DNA of 64,000 nt from Blastobasis lacticolella (taxonomy: Eukaryota > Arthropoda > Insecta > Lepidoptera > Blastobasidae), in contig LR990067.1 of NCBI GenBank assembly GCA_905147135.1, forward strand, positions 1,612,001 to 1,676,000, in the 5' to 3' direction. A program made the position numbers and the translations under genes. Position 1 is the first letter of the stretch; each line of letters begins with the position of its first letter. Below, piece after piece: positions 21,456-33,800 of this stretch. The notes beneath the pieces are model-generated. The model was not told the DNA's origin. It saw only the letters and a list, made by a program, of their open reading frames with translations, and ran no database searches.

Positions 21456-22619
21456 GAGGAAAGTAACCAAATATGGAATACCACTTTGTTTTTTGAATAT
21501 AAAAAATAAACTATTCATAGTACGAAGTAAATTTTTTTATTAGATAAGAAGATATAATGTACTGCAACCCTTAGTGATAGTCTTATGATTTTATTAACTA
21601 TTTAGAGTATCAAAAACCTAGTTAAATCAAAAAATGAAAAAGGTTGTCAAATATGGAATAGGTACCCCAAATATGGACCACAAGAAAAAGCCACAACAAA
21701 TACTTAAAAATATGATAAAATAATGTTTTGTTATACTTAATAACAGTCTCATCATTTACTGAATTGGTTTAGTAGTTAGACTAGTTTAACTAGTTTAAAA
21801 AAATCATAAGACTGTTATACCTATTGCAAAAAAATAAAGATAAAAACAAAATTAAAATAGGTAGGTACATATGAAATTGGACATAGTGACCCCCGGGTGG
21901 TCCCCGTATCTTGAGTTATCCGTCCTATCTAATATATAACATAGATAAAATTTGGTGCAAATCGATTCAGCTGGCTTAAATCTTAAAAAGAAGTATTTGC
22001 TGTTTGTAAAACAGCTTTTCTTAAGGCTTTGTATGAAAAATGCTGTTTACCAACCGCAAATCACAATAATAGTTTTTATGTTATAAATCAATACATTTTT
22101 GGATTTCGGATATTTTTCTTTATTTTTTGTGTTAGAAAGCGTTCTGATAAATAAATATAAACACATTAAAAGTATACATTAAACCATAAATTTCGATTTT
22201 GACCCGAATATAGAATATTCCATAAGTGGACCCCAGTGCTTGTCCATATTTGGAATTTAATGACCTCAGAAATTATTGCCAGTATTAAAATAATTACAAA
22301 ACAGAAACAAATAAACAGCCTGGAAATACAAGAACTAGTATATATGCAACCACATACATATGCGAGTGGAACGTTATCACTCTCTAAATAATAAGAAATA
22401 CATCGTTTTTACGTCTATTAAAATGTTCTGAGCAGCAACCAAACAAAACGCACATGCCATGTCACTCGCCTTCGCCCTACTGACATGATTGAACCTATAC
22501 ACGTCTAATATAAGTATATGAAACAGAATACGGTTCTGTATTGCCATTTAAATTATTATTTTCGAAGAAATAAAGGAATTCCATATTTGGACCCTATTCC
22601 ATATTTGGTTACTTTCCTC
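21456..22619. mobile_element. 1,164-bp non-autonomous DNA transposon, TA target duplication, CArG-type motifs
   Basis: Ends GAGGAAAGTAACCAAATATG and CATATTTGGTTACTTTCCTC are perfect inverted repeats; the match extends to about 25 bp. TA lies on both sides (21454-21455 and 22620-22621), as for Tc1/mariner-type insertion. The interior is AT-rich with no transposase frame. Five exact CC(A/T)6GG motifs occur: CCAAATATGG at 21467 and 21667, and CCATATTTGG at 22244, 22581 and 22599; a sixth at 21646 is one base off. They are concentrated in the terminal and subterminal parts, so they may be transposase-binding repeats. Confidence 0.75.
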
Positions 22620-22814
22620 TAGTATTAGCGTAATAGTACTGGTGTTGGAAGTCGACATTATTGATAATCAATGTAAAGTTGCAGTAAACAGTTGGACGGG
22701 AAACTGGTTAGCTATTTTTACCGAGTTTTGACGCGAACAAGTACTAGGTTGGTGTTTTGACTTCATAATTATTGCACAAAAACTATCTTGATTTTGGCGT
22801 CAGTTCTTGTTGTG

Positions 22815-22985
22815 TTCTCGCACGCGAAGGCCCGGACTGGGCCTCTCTACTCCTCTTGGTCCACTTCGCTCTGTCTTCTGCATCCTTGGTGGTGAGTTTG
22901 TTGGCACGAATGTCATTCTTGACGATGTCCAGCTATCGCTTCTTAGGCCAGCCTCCTGCCCGTGTCTGGCGGGGATGATATTTGT
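22815..22985 (-). mobile_element. LINE C-terminal tail remnant
   Basis: The minus frame reads GGWPKKR, a stop, LDIVKNDIRANKLTTKDAED and RAKWTKRSREA, the usual last residues of several LINE reverse transcriptases. One in-frame stop is present. Confidence 0.55.
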
Positions 22986-23039
22986 GTCCTTCGTGTTTTG
23001 TACTAAAAACTGTTTTTAACCCCGACGAAAAACGCAAAA

Positions 23040-23140
23040 CGTTTGCAACGGTATTGTAAACGTCCATAGGCTGCGGTGACTGCTTACCATCAGGCAGGCC
23101 GCAAGCTTGTTTGCCTCCTTAGTGGTATAAAAAAAAGAAA
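23040..23140 (+). mobile_element. N1 LINE 3' terminal fragment
   Basis: CGTCCATAGGCTGCGGTGAC, TTACCATCAGGCAGGCCG, then GCAAGCTTGTTTGCC and a short A tract. Confidence 0.65.
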
Positions 23141-23404
23141 ATGAGAAGTGTTATAAGTTTAACTTGTGTATCTGCCTATCTGTGTGTTTGTCTGTGGCAT
23201 CGTGAGCCCTGAACGGGTGGACCGGTTTGAATGCGGTTTTCTCTGTTTGATAGCCAGTTCAATTGATATGTCCTTAACTTTGTTTGTATTTGTAAACGTG
23301 GTCAGGGATTTTTCTGTCGCACTTTGCTAAATTCTGTTACTGAATTCAGAAACAAAAAGCGTGAGAGCAAATCAAAGTGGAATGTATAAGCTGCAGAAGC
23401 CATT

Positions 23405-23700
23405 ATTTTAGGTCGAATAACGTGGGCCCTAGTACACTGCCCTGGGGCACTCCATACGGAGACGTGCAAAGCGATGAGAACAGATGCTTAGTAGTGCCAG
23501 CTTCTGCTCGACACTAAGGTCTATTCATCGTGCCACAGGACGTTCCACGCTACGATTGCCGAGATGCGGTCTCCTCTCCAAAACGAGTTGGCTCCGTAGG
23601 CCATCAGTTCGTATGAAGGCTGGCGGCACACTTCCACTTCAGCGCACTGATCCTCTTATGCGCGATCGACTGATCGATTATCGGTGACTTTAGTTCTCTA
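23405..23700 (-). pseudogene. Non-LTR reverse transcriptase fragment
   Basis: The complement of 23410-23480 encodes SPYGVPQGSVLGPTLF, the conserved RT motif around G-x-P-Q-G-S-x-L-G-P. The rest (23505-23700) resembles a diverged RTE-style ISALKWKCA region. Only short frames survive. Confidence 0.55.
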
Positions 23701-24059
23701 ACGGATAAGGTCATTGAGAATTTTATACACCAGAAAAACCCCGATCTTCTGGTCGTGTACTGGCTAAGGCGGAGGTACCGTACTCTGCTTGATCACGCCA
23801 AACAAATATAAGTAATCGATCCTCTCGCCTCAACTGTATACAGATAAAGTATGGAGAGATAATATTAGTAAATAATGACCTTATTCTATGAGCAATACAT
23901 TCCACTTTGATTTGCTCCCACGCTTTTTGTTACTGAATTCAGTCACTGAATTTAGGAATGTGTAATAAGCACATTATAACTTATATACTTTTTGCATTTT
24001 ATTTAGAAGGTAGACAGGTAGGCCTTTTTGACCGTCGACGCAGAAAGAGGGCTGTTATG

Positions 24060-24360
24060 AGCTTGACGTGTGTATCAACGTATTCTCTTTGTGGTTTATT
24101 AGCTTGGATGGACCGATTTCGATGCGATGCTTTACTTTTGTTATCCGTCTGACGATTCGCTTACAGACTGATGTCGTTTCCGTAGATCACTGCATCAGTA
24201 CATGTAATAAAACAAAGTCTCACGCGTCTGTCTGTCTGTATGTTCGAAACTCTAAAACTATTGAACGGATTTTCACACCAATGGACAGTGGTCATGAGGA
24301 AGGTTTAGGTGTCTAATTTCTTAAGATTACTACAAGAGCGAAGCCGGGACGGGTCAATAG
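24060..24360 (+). mobile_element. Helitron-like remnant
   Basis: TGGACCGATTTCGATGCGAT, CTATTGAACGGATTTTCACA and the terminal phrase GCGAAGCCGGGACGGGTCAA with TAGTAATA. Related pieces lie at 23140-23330 and 41270-41440. Confidence 0.45.
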
Positions 24361-24670
24361 TAATATAGTATATATTTTTTAATTTATTTTAGACTGCTAG
24401 ACTTCTGGAGGGAGCTGGGCTGGCTAAATTAGCACGCCTTAACTACGTACAAAGGACCAAGTTTGAGTTCAAGTGCGGAAAAAGGAGCCCATTAACCTAA
24501 CCTAACCTAATATAATATTTTAAAAATCCAACCTTACTTACTTACTGCGCTGGCTCAGCGACCCAAAATGGAGGCGAAGTCCTGCCAATTGGACGTCCAT
24601 TTTAAAATTCTAACCTATAAATTCATTTTCAGATACAAAATTCGCCAAAACATCGCAGAAATACACCAAT

Positions 24671-24874
24671 ATGGACAACGAAAGTGTTAAAACAAGTGGT
24701 ACAGTGAGATTGGTTCTAAAAACAGTTTTGCACGCGACTTACATTGCTATACACATACTTGTGAATGTGAAAGGTGCTGTTATGTTCTTGACATTAACTG
24801 AGGAACAGGAAAAGGAACCGAATTTGTACAATTTGAAATACTTCGGAGGCGCCTATGGGACCATATGGAATTAT
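24671..24874 (+). CDS. AIG1/ADTRP-like, alternative first coding exon A
   Basis: Sixty-eight codons from ATG to TGGAATTAT|GTAAGT, phase 0. A basic lead and KTVLH are followed by one membrane segment (ATYIAIHILVNVKGAVM), then FGGAYGTIWNY with the putative catalytic Thr four residues before the junction. A likely acceptor (CATTTTCAG) at 24632 suggests the exon starts at 24633, so an untranslated exon may lie upstream. Confidence 0.7.
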
Positions 24875-27800
24875 GTAAGTACCAAATACAGATTATTTTT
24901 AGAGAACTTACAGCTTCTATAAACAAGAGTATTGGTTAGTTAGTCTTTTACAAGTTTTCGCCATATTTTGAATAGCTATATAGTTAACTTATTTCATTAA
25001 AGAAATTATTTGAATGAATGAGAAAGTGCAATAAAATTATTAATTACAACAAATTTGATTTACACCTATACAACTAATTTACTAAATCATAGATTTTGGT
25101 AATTGATTTAGGTAGTTACTAGCCTCACCATTATGTGTAGATATCTGCACAAAACAGACAGTTCTCAATGAACATTTTGCCACACAATTGCTTGCTCGTT
25201 TATCGCAAAATATGTTTAAGTTTGTAGAGTAAATGAAGAGTGTGAAACCCGTGGTACATAAGTATACTTACTTACTGCGCTGCTGGCTCAGCGACCCCAA
25301 GTTAGGGTTGCTAACCCTATATCCTACTATAATTTCCTTCCTTTTCCACACATAGTGACTTCTGTCTGCGGTTGGATAGGGGTAGGGTAGTAGTTAAAGT
25401 AGGGGTAGGGTAGGGGTAAGATAGTGGTAGGGTAGGTTTAAGATAGTGGTAGGGTAGGGGTAGGATAGTGGTAGGGTAGGGGTAAGATAGTGGTAGGGTA
25501 GGGGTAAGGTAGCGGTAGGGTAAGGTTAAGGCAGTAGGAGAATATGGTAGGGGTAAGCTAGGGGTAGGGTAGGGATAAGATAGAGTAGGGTGGGAGCAGC
25601 TACCTATCACATGCAGCATATGTAATGCACGCTCACTTAAAAGTCTGTCTGGCGGTGGCGTGGGGGCCGGGTCGCTCTTTTCCTTCAAATATGGTTGAAT
25701 TGGACGATGGCTGGGCCCTGCGTTATACTTGTGAACGGGTGCTGCCTTGGTAGACTGGCTCTTGCTGTAGTTTTAGGTGGTTTTTCTTAATTTTACTAGA
25801 CATATTTATATAATATATTGAGCGCGGCATTGTCGGGCACGGTCCGGTCGTGACTGGCGTGAGGTAAGTTTGCTGCTGCCATGGGGCGGCCAGCGTGTCA
25901 CTGTGTGCTTCCTTTCTACTTTCCTACCCCTCTCCTTTTTGACGATTGAAAGAGATATTTAATGTCCTATTCAATAAATAAATTTTGAATTTTGAATTTT
26001 GAATTTGTTTTACAAGTCTACCTACTATAAATTAAAAATTAGGCGAAACTACTATATTTAATTAGCACAACATAACCATTTACCTCAAAAGAAAAAATTT
26101 CCTGTCTCAAATCGAATATTTCAGAACGATCTTGAGCCTTGACATTTGTTTGACGTGACGACAAACTCAAGTCAAATAAAACAAAACAGCTATGAAGCTC
26201 AATGTTGCAGAAAATATACATTTAAGAAATAATATAGGTACGTAAATTTTATTTTAAAACCTTCTTTATATTTTTGATTAATTCCCTACGTACTATATTT
26301 TTATGGCTTGTAAACCCCGAAATACTATATTTGGTCTAAAAAAAATTGGCAACCCTACCCATAACATCTACAATTCAATTCAATTCGTATTTTAATTTTT
26401 AATTTATAGTAGGTAGACTCCTAATATAGTAGCAACCCTAGTTATGGGCGACAGTAACCACTCACCATCAGGTCTGCTTGTTTGTCACCGAGTCGCATAA
26501 AAAAGTCCCTGCCTTCCGAAGTTCCGACGCATCGCAATTTCGTGTGCCTAAGACCTATCGAATAACAATAACTGTGTCACATTACCAAAGGTCAAGCGAT
26601 GTGACGTCACAGTGTTTGAAACTTCGATTCGTAATACATAATACTCAATCCAATGTCATTGGTCGGAAGGCTGAATGGCGAGTAGAGCCTACTTGCCTGG
26701 CCCGCGGCGTCGCTGTTGTCGACAACAAATTGTCGTTTCTGACTAGCGACGCTTAGTTCCAGTTTCCGCCACCGGGGGAGTTAAGTTTGTAGTATGGTAC
26801 CTAAACATGGAGCTATTTATATTTTGACGACCATGATGCATAAAAAAATGTTTAATTTTAGTGAATACACGGGGTGATGTATTTAGTGTGCGATGTGCGT
26901 CGATTTTTTTTATGTATCCATAAAAAAACTGACATTGGTTCAGTTAGTTAATATGCCAGTCGCCTCGCAGAGGTCCCGGGTTCGATTCCCGGCCGAGATG
27001 ATGAATTTTTGTTTGGGTGTTGTATGTATAATAAGTATGTATTTAAAAAAAGTATATTAGTAGTTTATCAGTTATCTAACACTCATAGCGACCGGAGTGG
27101 TTCAGTTGGATAACATGCCGGTCGCCACGCAGAGGTCCCGGGTTCGATTCCCGACCGAGCAGAAATGATGATGATGAATTACAATTTCTGTTAGTGGTCT
27201 AGGTGTAGTATGAATAATAAGTAGTCTAAAAAAATATTAGTAGTGTATCAGTTATTTAACATCCATAACACAAGCTTTGCTAACTTTGGGGCTAGATGGC
27301 GCTGTGTGAATTTGTCCAAGCATATTATTATCCTATATCCTAGCCAGAAATATTTAGGATCATTCGATATAGATAAGTACATTGGTAAGTTTGTTCTGTG
27401 TTCCTGTTCGAATTGGGGCCGCTCAAAGAGCAGCTAAACACTATTATTTCAAAATAGAATGGTGTTCCTGCCAGTAGGAGAGTCGGTGGCCGAGTGGTTA
27501 AGGTATCCGACTCGCAAGCGAGAGGTTTTGGAGTGTGAGCTCCTTATTGCGTAGCATACTGGTCCGATCTTAATTAAACAAGCTCTTATCATCAGCACCG
27601 TAATATATTCAGATCAAAGACACTAATAACAGCAACTGTCTTAATTCAATAAGTGACAGTCTCCTTCAGTCACCCAAAGACTATAATATGAGGTACCGAA
27701 TTCGAATCTAACTGAGGCCATGTACAGTCGAGTTCATTAATATGTGAGCATTACCAAGGCTTCAAATATAAATGTACATAGAAGGGTACTTATATATCTG

Positions 27801-30800
27801 AGCAGATTCATCAATCAAACATATGTACATCTGCTCAGATATATAAGTACCCTTCCATGTACATTTATATTTGAAGCCTTGGCAATACTCACTTATTAAT
27901 GAACTCGACTGTACCAATACTCTTTTCTGAGTTATGTATATTAGTTTCTTTCTTCCGTAGATGGTCATTTCCTAACTGAAGCGGCATACTGACAGACAGA
28001 CGACATTCTTTTTACTTATTTGTTCCGAGCTCAGGGGGCGACGCGGGTAGGCCGGCTGGTGCGTGCGGGTGTGAGCGCCGGCGGGCTGGCTGGGGCCGGG
28101 CGCGCGCCGTCGCGAGGCGAGTCATGCCTAGGCGGTTATGTGCGTGGTGGGTATCGGTGCCCGGTGTCTCGCCGGAGTAAGCCCTCGTACGCGCTGATCG
28201 ATTTGCATGCGTCGCCCCCTACCTGGATGAGCTCGCTTAACTTTCCCTTTGTTTTCCATTACATTTTTGACTTTTAAATACAGATTAATTAACGTAATCT
28301 TAATTTAATAAATACTTTTCATTTTCGTTTTCTTTTTTCATTAGTTGAAAGCTAACCGAGGCTCTTACGGAGGCTCTAACCGAAGGTTTAGGTCTATAAT
28401 TTGTTAAGGTTACTACCCGTGCGAAGCCAGGGCGGACCGCTAGTAATATTATAAATACGAAAGTTTCAAGCAAAAGCTACTGAACGGATTTTGATGAAAA
28501 TTGGCAGTAATATAGCTTATAGCCCAGAGCAGCACATAGGCTATAACTCATCTGGAAATTCAAATTAGTTCCCGCGGTAATCAGACACATCAAATCTGGA
28601 AGGTCGTAACAGAATTTTACGCGGACCAAGTCGCGGGAAAAACCTAATAATCATACATATAAGTCCCAAACAGTTTACTTAAAAAATATTACACCGTCTA
28701 TAAGTACGTCACTCAGGTCATGCCAGGTCGGAACATCGCCTACTTATAGTAATTAAATTAAGCACAGCCTGTACATAGGTTCGTTGCCTCCCAACCATCA
28801 AGGTGTCTCGGTCTCACTATATTTGAGTATACCATATTATGTGCACGTTATACAAAAATAGACCGGTGTTACTGTAATTAAAAATTCGTGTTAATTTTTT
28901 TAGAAACGCTATTAAAAATAAACGCATTATTTTTTTATTTATTGGAGTACCAGTAGCCAGTATAAAACATAATAAATATTATTTTAGAACCAACAAGCCA
29001 ATTACAGGTACTCACTAGTAACAAGGAAATAATAAAAAAAGTTGAGTAAAACTTAAAGTGTATAAGTGACTGAAGAAAAAAACTTTTTAATTGTTGGATA
29101 TTTTTAGTGTTACGTCAATTGTTTTGTGTTGCCATCGGGACTTTTTCAGCAGAATTTTTTGTTAACTTTTAAAATGATGTTGACTTGAAGTTTAGTACCT
29201 ACTTGGCTATTCCAAAGTTTTTGTTGCAACGTAAACTAGTTATAATAGTTAAAAATCTACTTGCCTAACTAGTCACAAAAACCTCGCAAAATACATCGTA
29301 GCTACCAAAACAATGGCCGATTTAGAGTTACAGTCGCGAGCAAGAAAAACTGAACACGCGCTGACGGGAAGCAAAAAGATATTGTTGTTGAAAACTTGTT
29401 TGCATTTCACATATTTTTGTTTGCAATGCTTTATCTGGCTATGGGCAGTAAAGTTATTGGTGTTAGACATTAAAACAGAGGATGAAGATGAGCTACTGGC
29501 CAACATGAAGTACTATGGCGGTTGCTACTTGACTAATTGGAATTATGTGAGTTTTATTTAATAATATCATCATAAATCTGAAAGTGACGGCCCGCTCTTT
29601 TAAAATCCTAGAATCCTGAATTAAAAATGTGTGGCGTCTATATTTGCCAGTACTTGTACTCATCATCACCTTGGCGTTAATTTCCTGTTGTACTCGGGGC
29701 TCATGATAAAGGTTTGGAAGATCAGGTAATTACAGTGGAGCGACTTCCATCTGACCTTCGTGACCTTGCTACCAGGTCTTGACGAGATTGGATCATGGTT
29801 ACTGACTGTGCAGGTTTCATCGCGATGTTTTCCCTCACCGTAAGTGCATCGGTTAGTATTCAATTAATGTATCTACATGACTCAGGAAAGTGGCTTTGGT
29901 GCATAGCGGTACTGGGGTTCAAACCCGATTCCTCGAGTACGAGTCGGGCCCCTCAACCATTTGGCCACCGACGCTCTGTCGTAGTAGCGTTGTCCTCTGT
30001 AGTTATAGTATACCAAATCGAATCAAATTTCAACAATCGGTAGGTAAATCAGATTAACTCGCAAGCAATATGGCTTCTACCAAATATTTAGTTACATTTT
30101 GGTTTGACGACCTCAGTGGTTCAGGTGCTTAACATGCCGGTCGCCACACAGCTGTCAAGGGTTCGGTTCCCGGCCGGGAAGAGACTGAAATGATGAATTT
30201 CAGTTTCTGTTACGGGTCTGGGTGTTGTATGTATAATAAGTGTGTATTAAAAAAATATAAATGAAGTTGATTTCTGGCACCCGTAACACAAGCTTTGCAT
30301 ACTTCGGGGCTAGATGGCGCTGTGTGAATTGTTTGATTTTCACATCGAAATAACTATATTGATTGTCATTTCATAAATTTTCATAAATTCATAAATTCAT
30401 AAATTCAAAGTTTAATTATTGATTAGGACATTAAATATCTCTTTCAATCGTCCAAAAGGAGGGGGGTAGGAAAGTAGGAAGGAAACACACAGTGACACGC
30501 TGGCCGCCCTATGGCCGTAGATAAACGTATCCCTCGCCAACCACGACCGAACCGTGCTCGACAATGCCAGGCAGAGCCGGAACGCTATATTATATTATAT
30601 AGGTATGTCTAGTATAATTAAGAAAAACCATCTAAAACTACAGCAAGAGTAAGCCAGTCCACCAAGGCAGCACCCGTTCACGAGTATAACGCAGGGCCCG
30701 GCCATCGTCCAATTCAACCATATTTGAGGGAAAAGAGCGACCCGGCCCCCACGCCACCACATTTATTGAAATCCTACTCCGACAAGAGTCCTACTCTTAA

Positions 30801-33800
30801 ATCATATATTTAAGAGTAGGACTCTTGTCGGTGGAGCAATCGCCACTCTTCTCTCCTGTCTGCCAACCTCTTCATCTCCTTATAATCCCCGGCGCTCACT
30901 TTTTCCGTCACATCCTTCAAATATTCAAATCTTGGCCTGCCTCTTCCTCGCTTTCCTTCAACTTGAATCATCATATCAGCCAGAAGACGCCCACTGCTGG
31001 GCATAGGCCTTCCCCAGAGATCTCCACAAAGACCGGTCCTGTGCTTTCCGCATCCAGCTGGTACCTGCGATCCTTACCAGGTCGTCGGTCCACCTTGTAG
31101 GAGGCCTACCCACGCTGCGTCTACCGGTACGTGGTCGCCACTCGAGAACTTTGCTTGAATGCTATGTTGCAAATACACAACTTAAAAAAATATCTTTAAA
31201 ATGTTCCACAGGTACATTAAATGGTCATGGTCATGCTAGCGAACAGGCTAGACTGCCAGTATGTAAATCATTGTTGTTTGGTTCACGCCACCAAACGTGG
31301 ATGGAAAAATATTGTAACCTACAATTTTTTTTTACATTTTTTTAAATTTGATTGAGACATTTTATAAGATAATTGTTACTCAACTAATTTTAAGATATTA
31401 CTAACTACTTATTTATCACTAATATAACAAACAAAAAGGACATATTATTTACAACTAGAAATAAAATTAAACATTAACACTAAAATATTATATATTAAAA
31501 AAATCATCCACACCGTTGTCCCGCGGAATGGTGCCCAGAAAGCTAGCTGCGTTGCCTCGTTGGATAGCAATACTTATCCTCTGTCCGAGGAACGCGCCAG
31601 CTCTCCGGTCGCCTGTGGTGTCAATCAGCTTTTTGCTTAAAACTTTAAAAAGCTTTAAAGCATCAGGGCCCCACGGTCCCAACGTCTCAACCCCAAACGG
31701 CTGAAATATGAAGTCCTGGGCTAGGCTTTCATATTTCCTACGTTTGAGGTCCTCAGCAGCAGAGGCCGCAGCTCCAGCGCCGCGGGCGGTAGAGGTTACA
31801 TGGGACGGCGCCAGAGTGTCCACGCAAGTAGCGTCCCACACCAGCGCCCTCCCACGTTTCCAAGCAATGAGCGTCATGCCGTCAGGCCTCTTGCCATCGT
31901 CACGTACGGTACCATTCGGCTCTAATACGGCCGGTACGTTGACGATGACAAGCGCCCTTCGGATGACGTCATTTATTGCCACGTGTCTGGAGAATCGGCC
32001 CGCGCTACGACTACATGACAGACCGTGGTGCCCCAGCGAATCCACATATGCACTACTGGGACACCAATGTGGATGAACGAGGTTGACCCCCAACCTTAAA
32101 CCCAAACAAATAGATAACGATAAGTTATCTTAAACGATGCCGATATTCAGGGAAGGGACAGCTTGAAGCCAGAATCCTGACTCCCGCTCAGAAACGGCCA
32201 AGAGACGAGCACGTTCCGAAACACTAGCCGAGTAACTAACTTCATATGAGTCCTGATACTCGAAATAAATATTATCATTCATTCATAAATTAAATTAAGT
32301 TAAATTATTGTTTTAACATTTACATAACATAAAAACCTATCCAGACACTTATACTATTAACGTAAAGAATAAAAATATATAAACTTTAATTAGGTTCACA
32401 CAATTAGACAAAAAATATTAATAATGACACTAAACACCTTAATCAAAATTTAAGTAGGCATATGCTAATGTTAATGTTTATTTCAAAGAGAGACAAAAAA
32501 GCTCATTGTAAATCAGAAATGTTATAACTTAGGTAATGAATGTGAACAACGTAACTGGTTTTTAAAAACAATGGATACTAAATTTATAATTCATGCCATA
32601 CTTGGGTTAGGTTCTTATATCCTCCGAATTTAGTAAACTACTGAACTAGCTTCGGACCATGGATTTTCTCGTAAAGTTAAAGACTACGACTCCTTTTAGT
32701 ATAATCTATTTCTTATATATACAATGGGAAAATGTACCTAACTAAAAGTACGATATAAAACGTATATACCTAATCTATACATAGTCCCTTTCCGCCGTCT
32801 ATCCGTATTTATTTATTTATTTATTTAAAACTTCATGCACATTACAGTACAATGGCGGACTTAAAGCTACGTAGCTTTTTCTACCAGTCAACCAGAGAAC
32901 AAGTACCAAAAATCACAAGGCGGTGCTACAAAAGAAGAAGATAAAAGAACATAAAACAGACTAAAAGTAACACTAATTAAATAAGTATATCAAACATTCA
33001 CAGACCGAAACTTATAGATAGTATAATAGGAGAGATAGAAAGAGAGAGAGAACACGGAACTGAGCATAACAAGCTACTGGCACACTCAACAACACTACTG
33101 CCCAAACACTTAAAAAAAAAAACGGAAAAGAGAAAGACTAAGTAGGAAAATATATAATGTGTTACAGAGACTTAAGGAAATAACTGTGAACTGCTGCCGT
33201 ATGTATTTATGTTTGGTTTATACCACTAAGGTGGCAAACAAGCTTACGGCCTGCCTGATGGTAAGCAGTCACCGCAGCCTATGGACGTTTGCAATACCAG
33301 GGGCATCCGCATTGCCGACCCCGTAAAAACCTCTTCACCCCTCTTCTTGAAGAACTCCATGTTGTACTCTCCAAGGAAAACCTCTCCAGGTAGTTCATTC
33401 CACAACCTTAGTGTGCGTGGGAGAAAGTTCCTTTGGAAACGCACAGTTCGCGACCAATTTGGCTCCAAGGTGTGAGGATGAACTGTCGGTGGCGAGCGGT
33501 GCGATGATAGAACGTAGCTGTAGGCATCATGTCAAACAGTTCTCCAGAACAAACTCCGTTGTACAAGCGGTAGAACACACAAAGGGAGGCGAAATCCCTC
33601 CGCGGCTCAATACCACTTATGGGCGTGGTATCATCGACAATCTATATCCGCTAGATGGATCTATGTACGCTTATATCTTTTAAACTACGCAACAGATTTT
33701 AATGCGGTTTTCAACAATAGATAGAGTGATTCAAGAGGAAGGTTTATAAGCAAAAAAAGGGGGGTAGGTAGGGGTAAAGTGGAGGTGTAAGCGAACGAGG

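Noticed and set aside
24491..24512. CCTAA x3, the insect telomere unit in complement
   Set aside because: Only three units in ordinary intronic or intergenic DNA; too short to be a telomeric or meaningful interstitial array.
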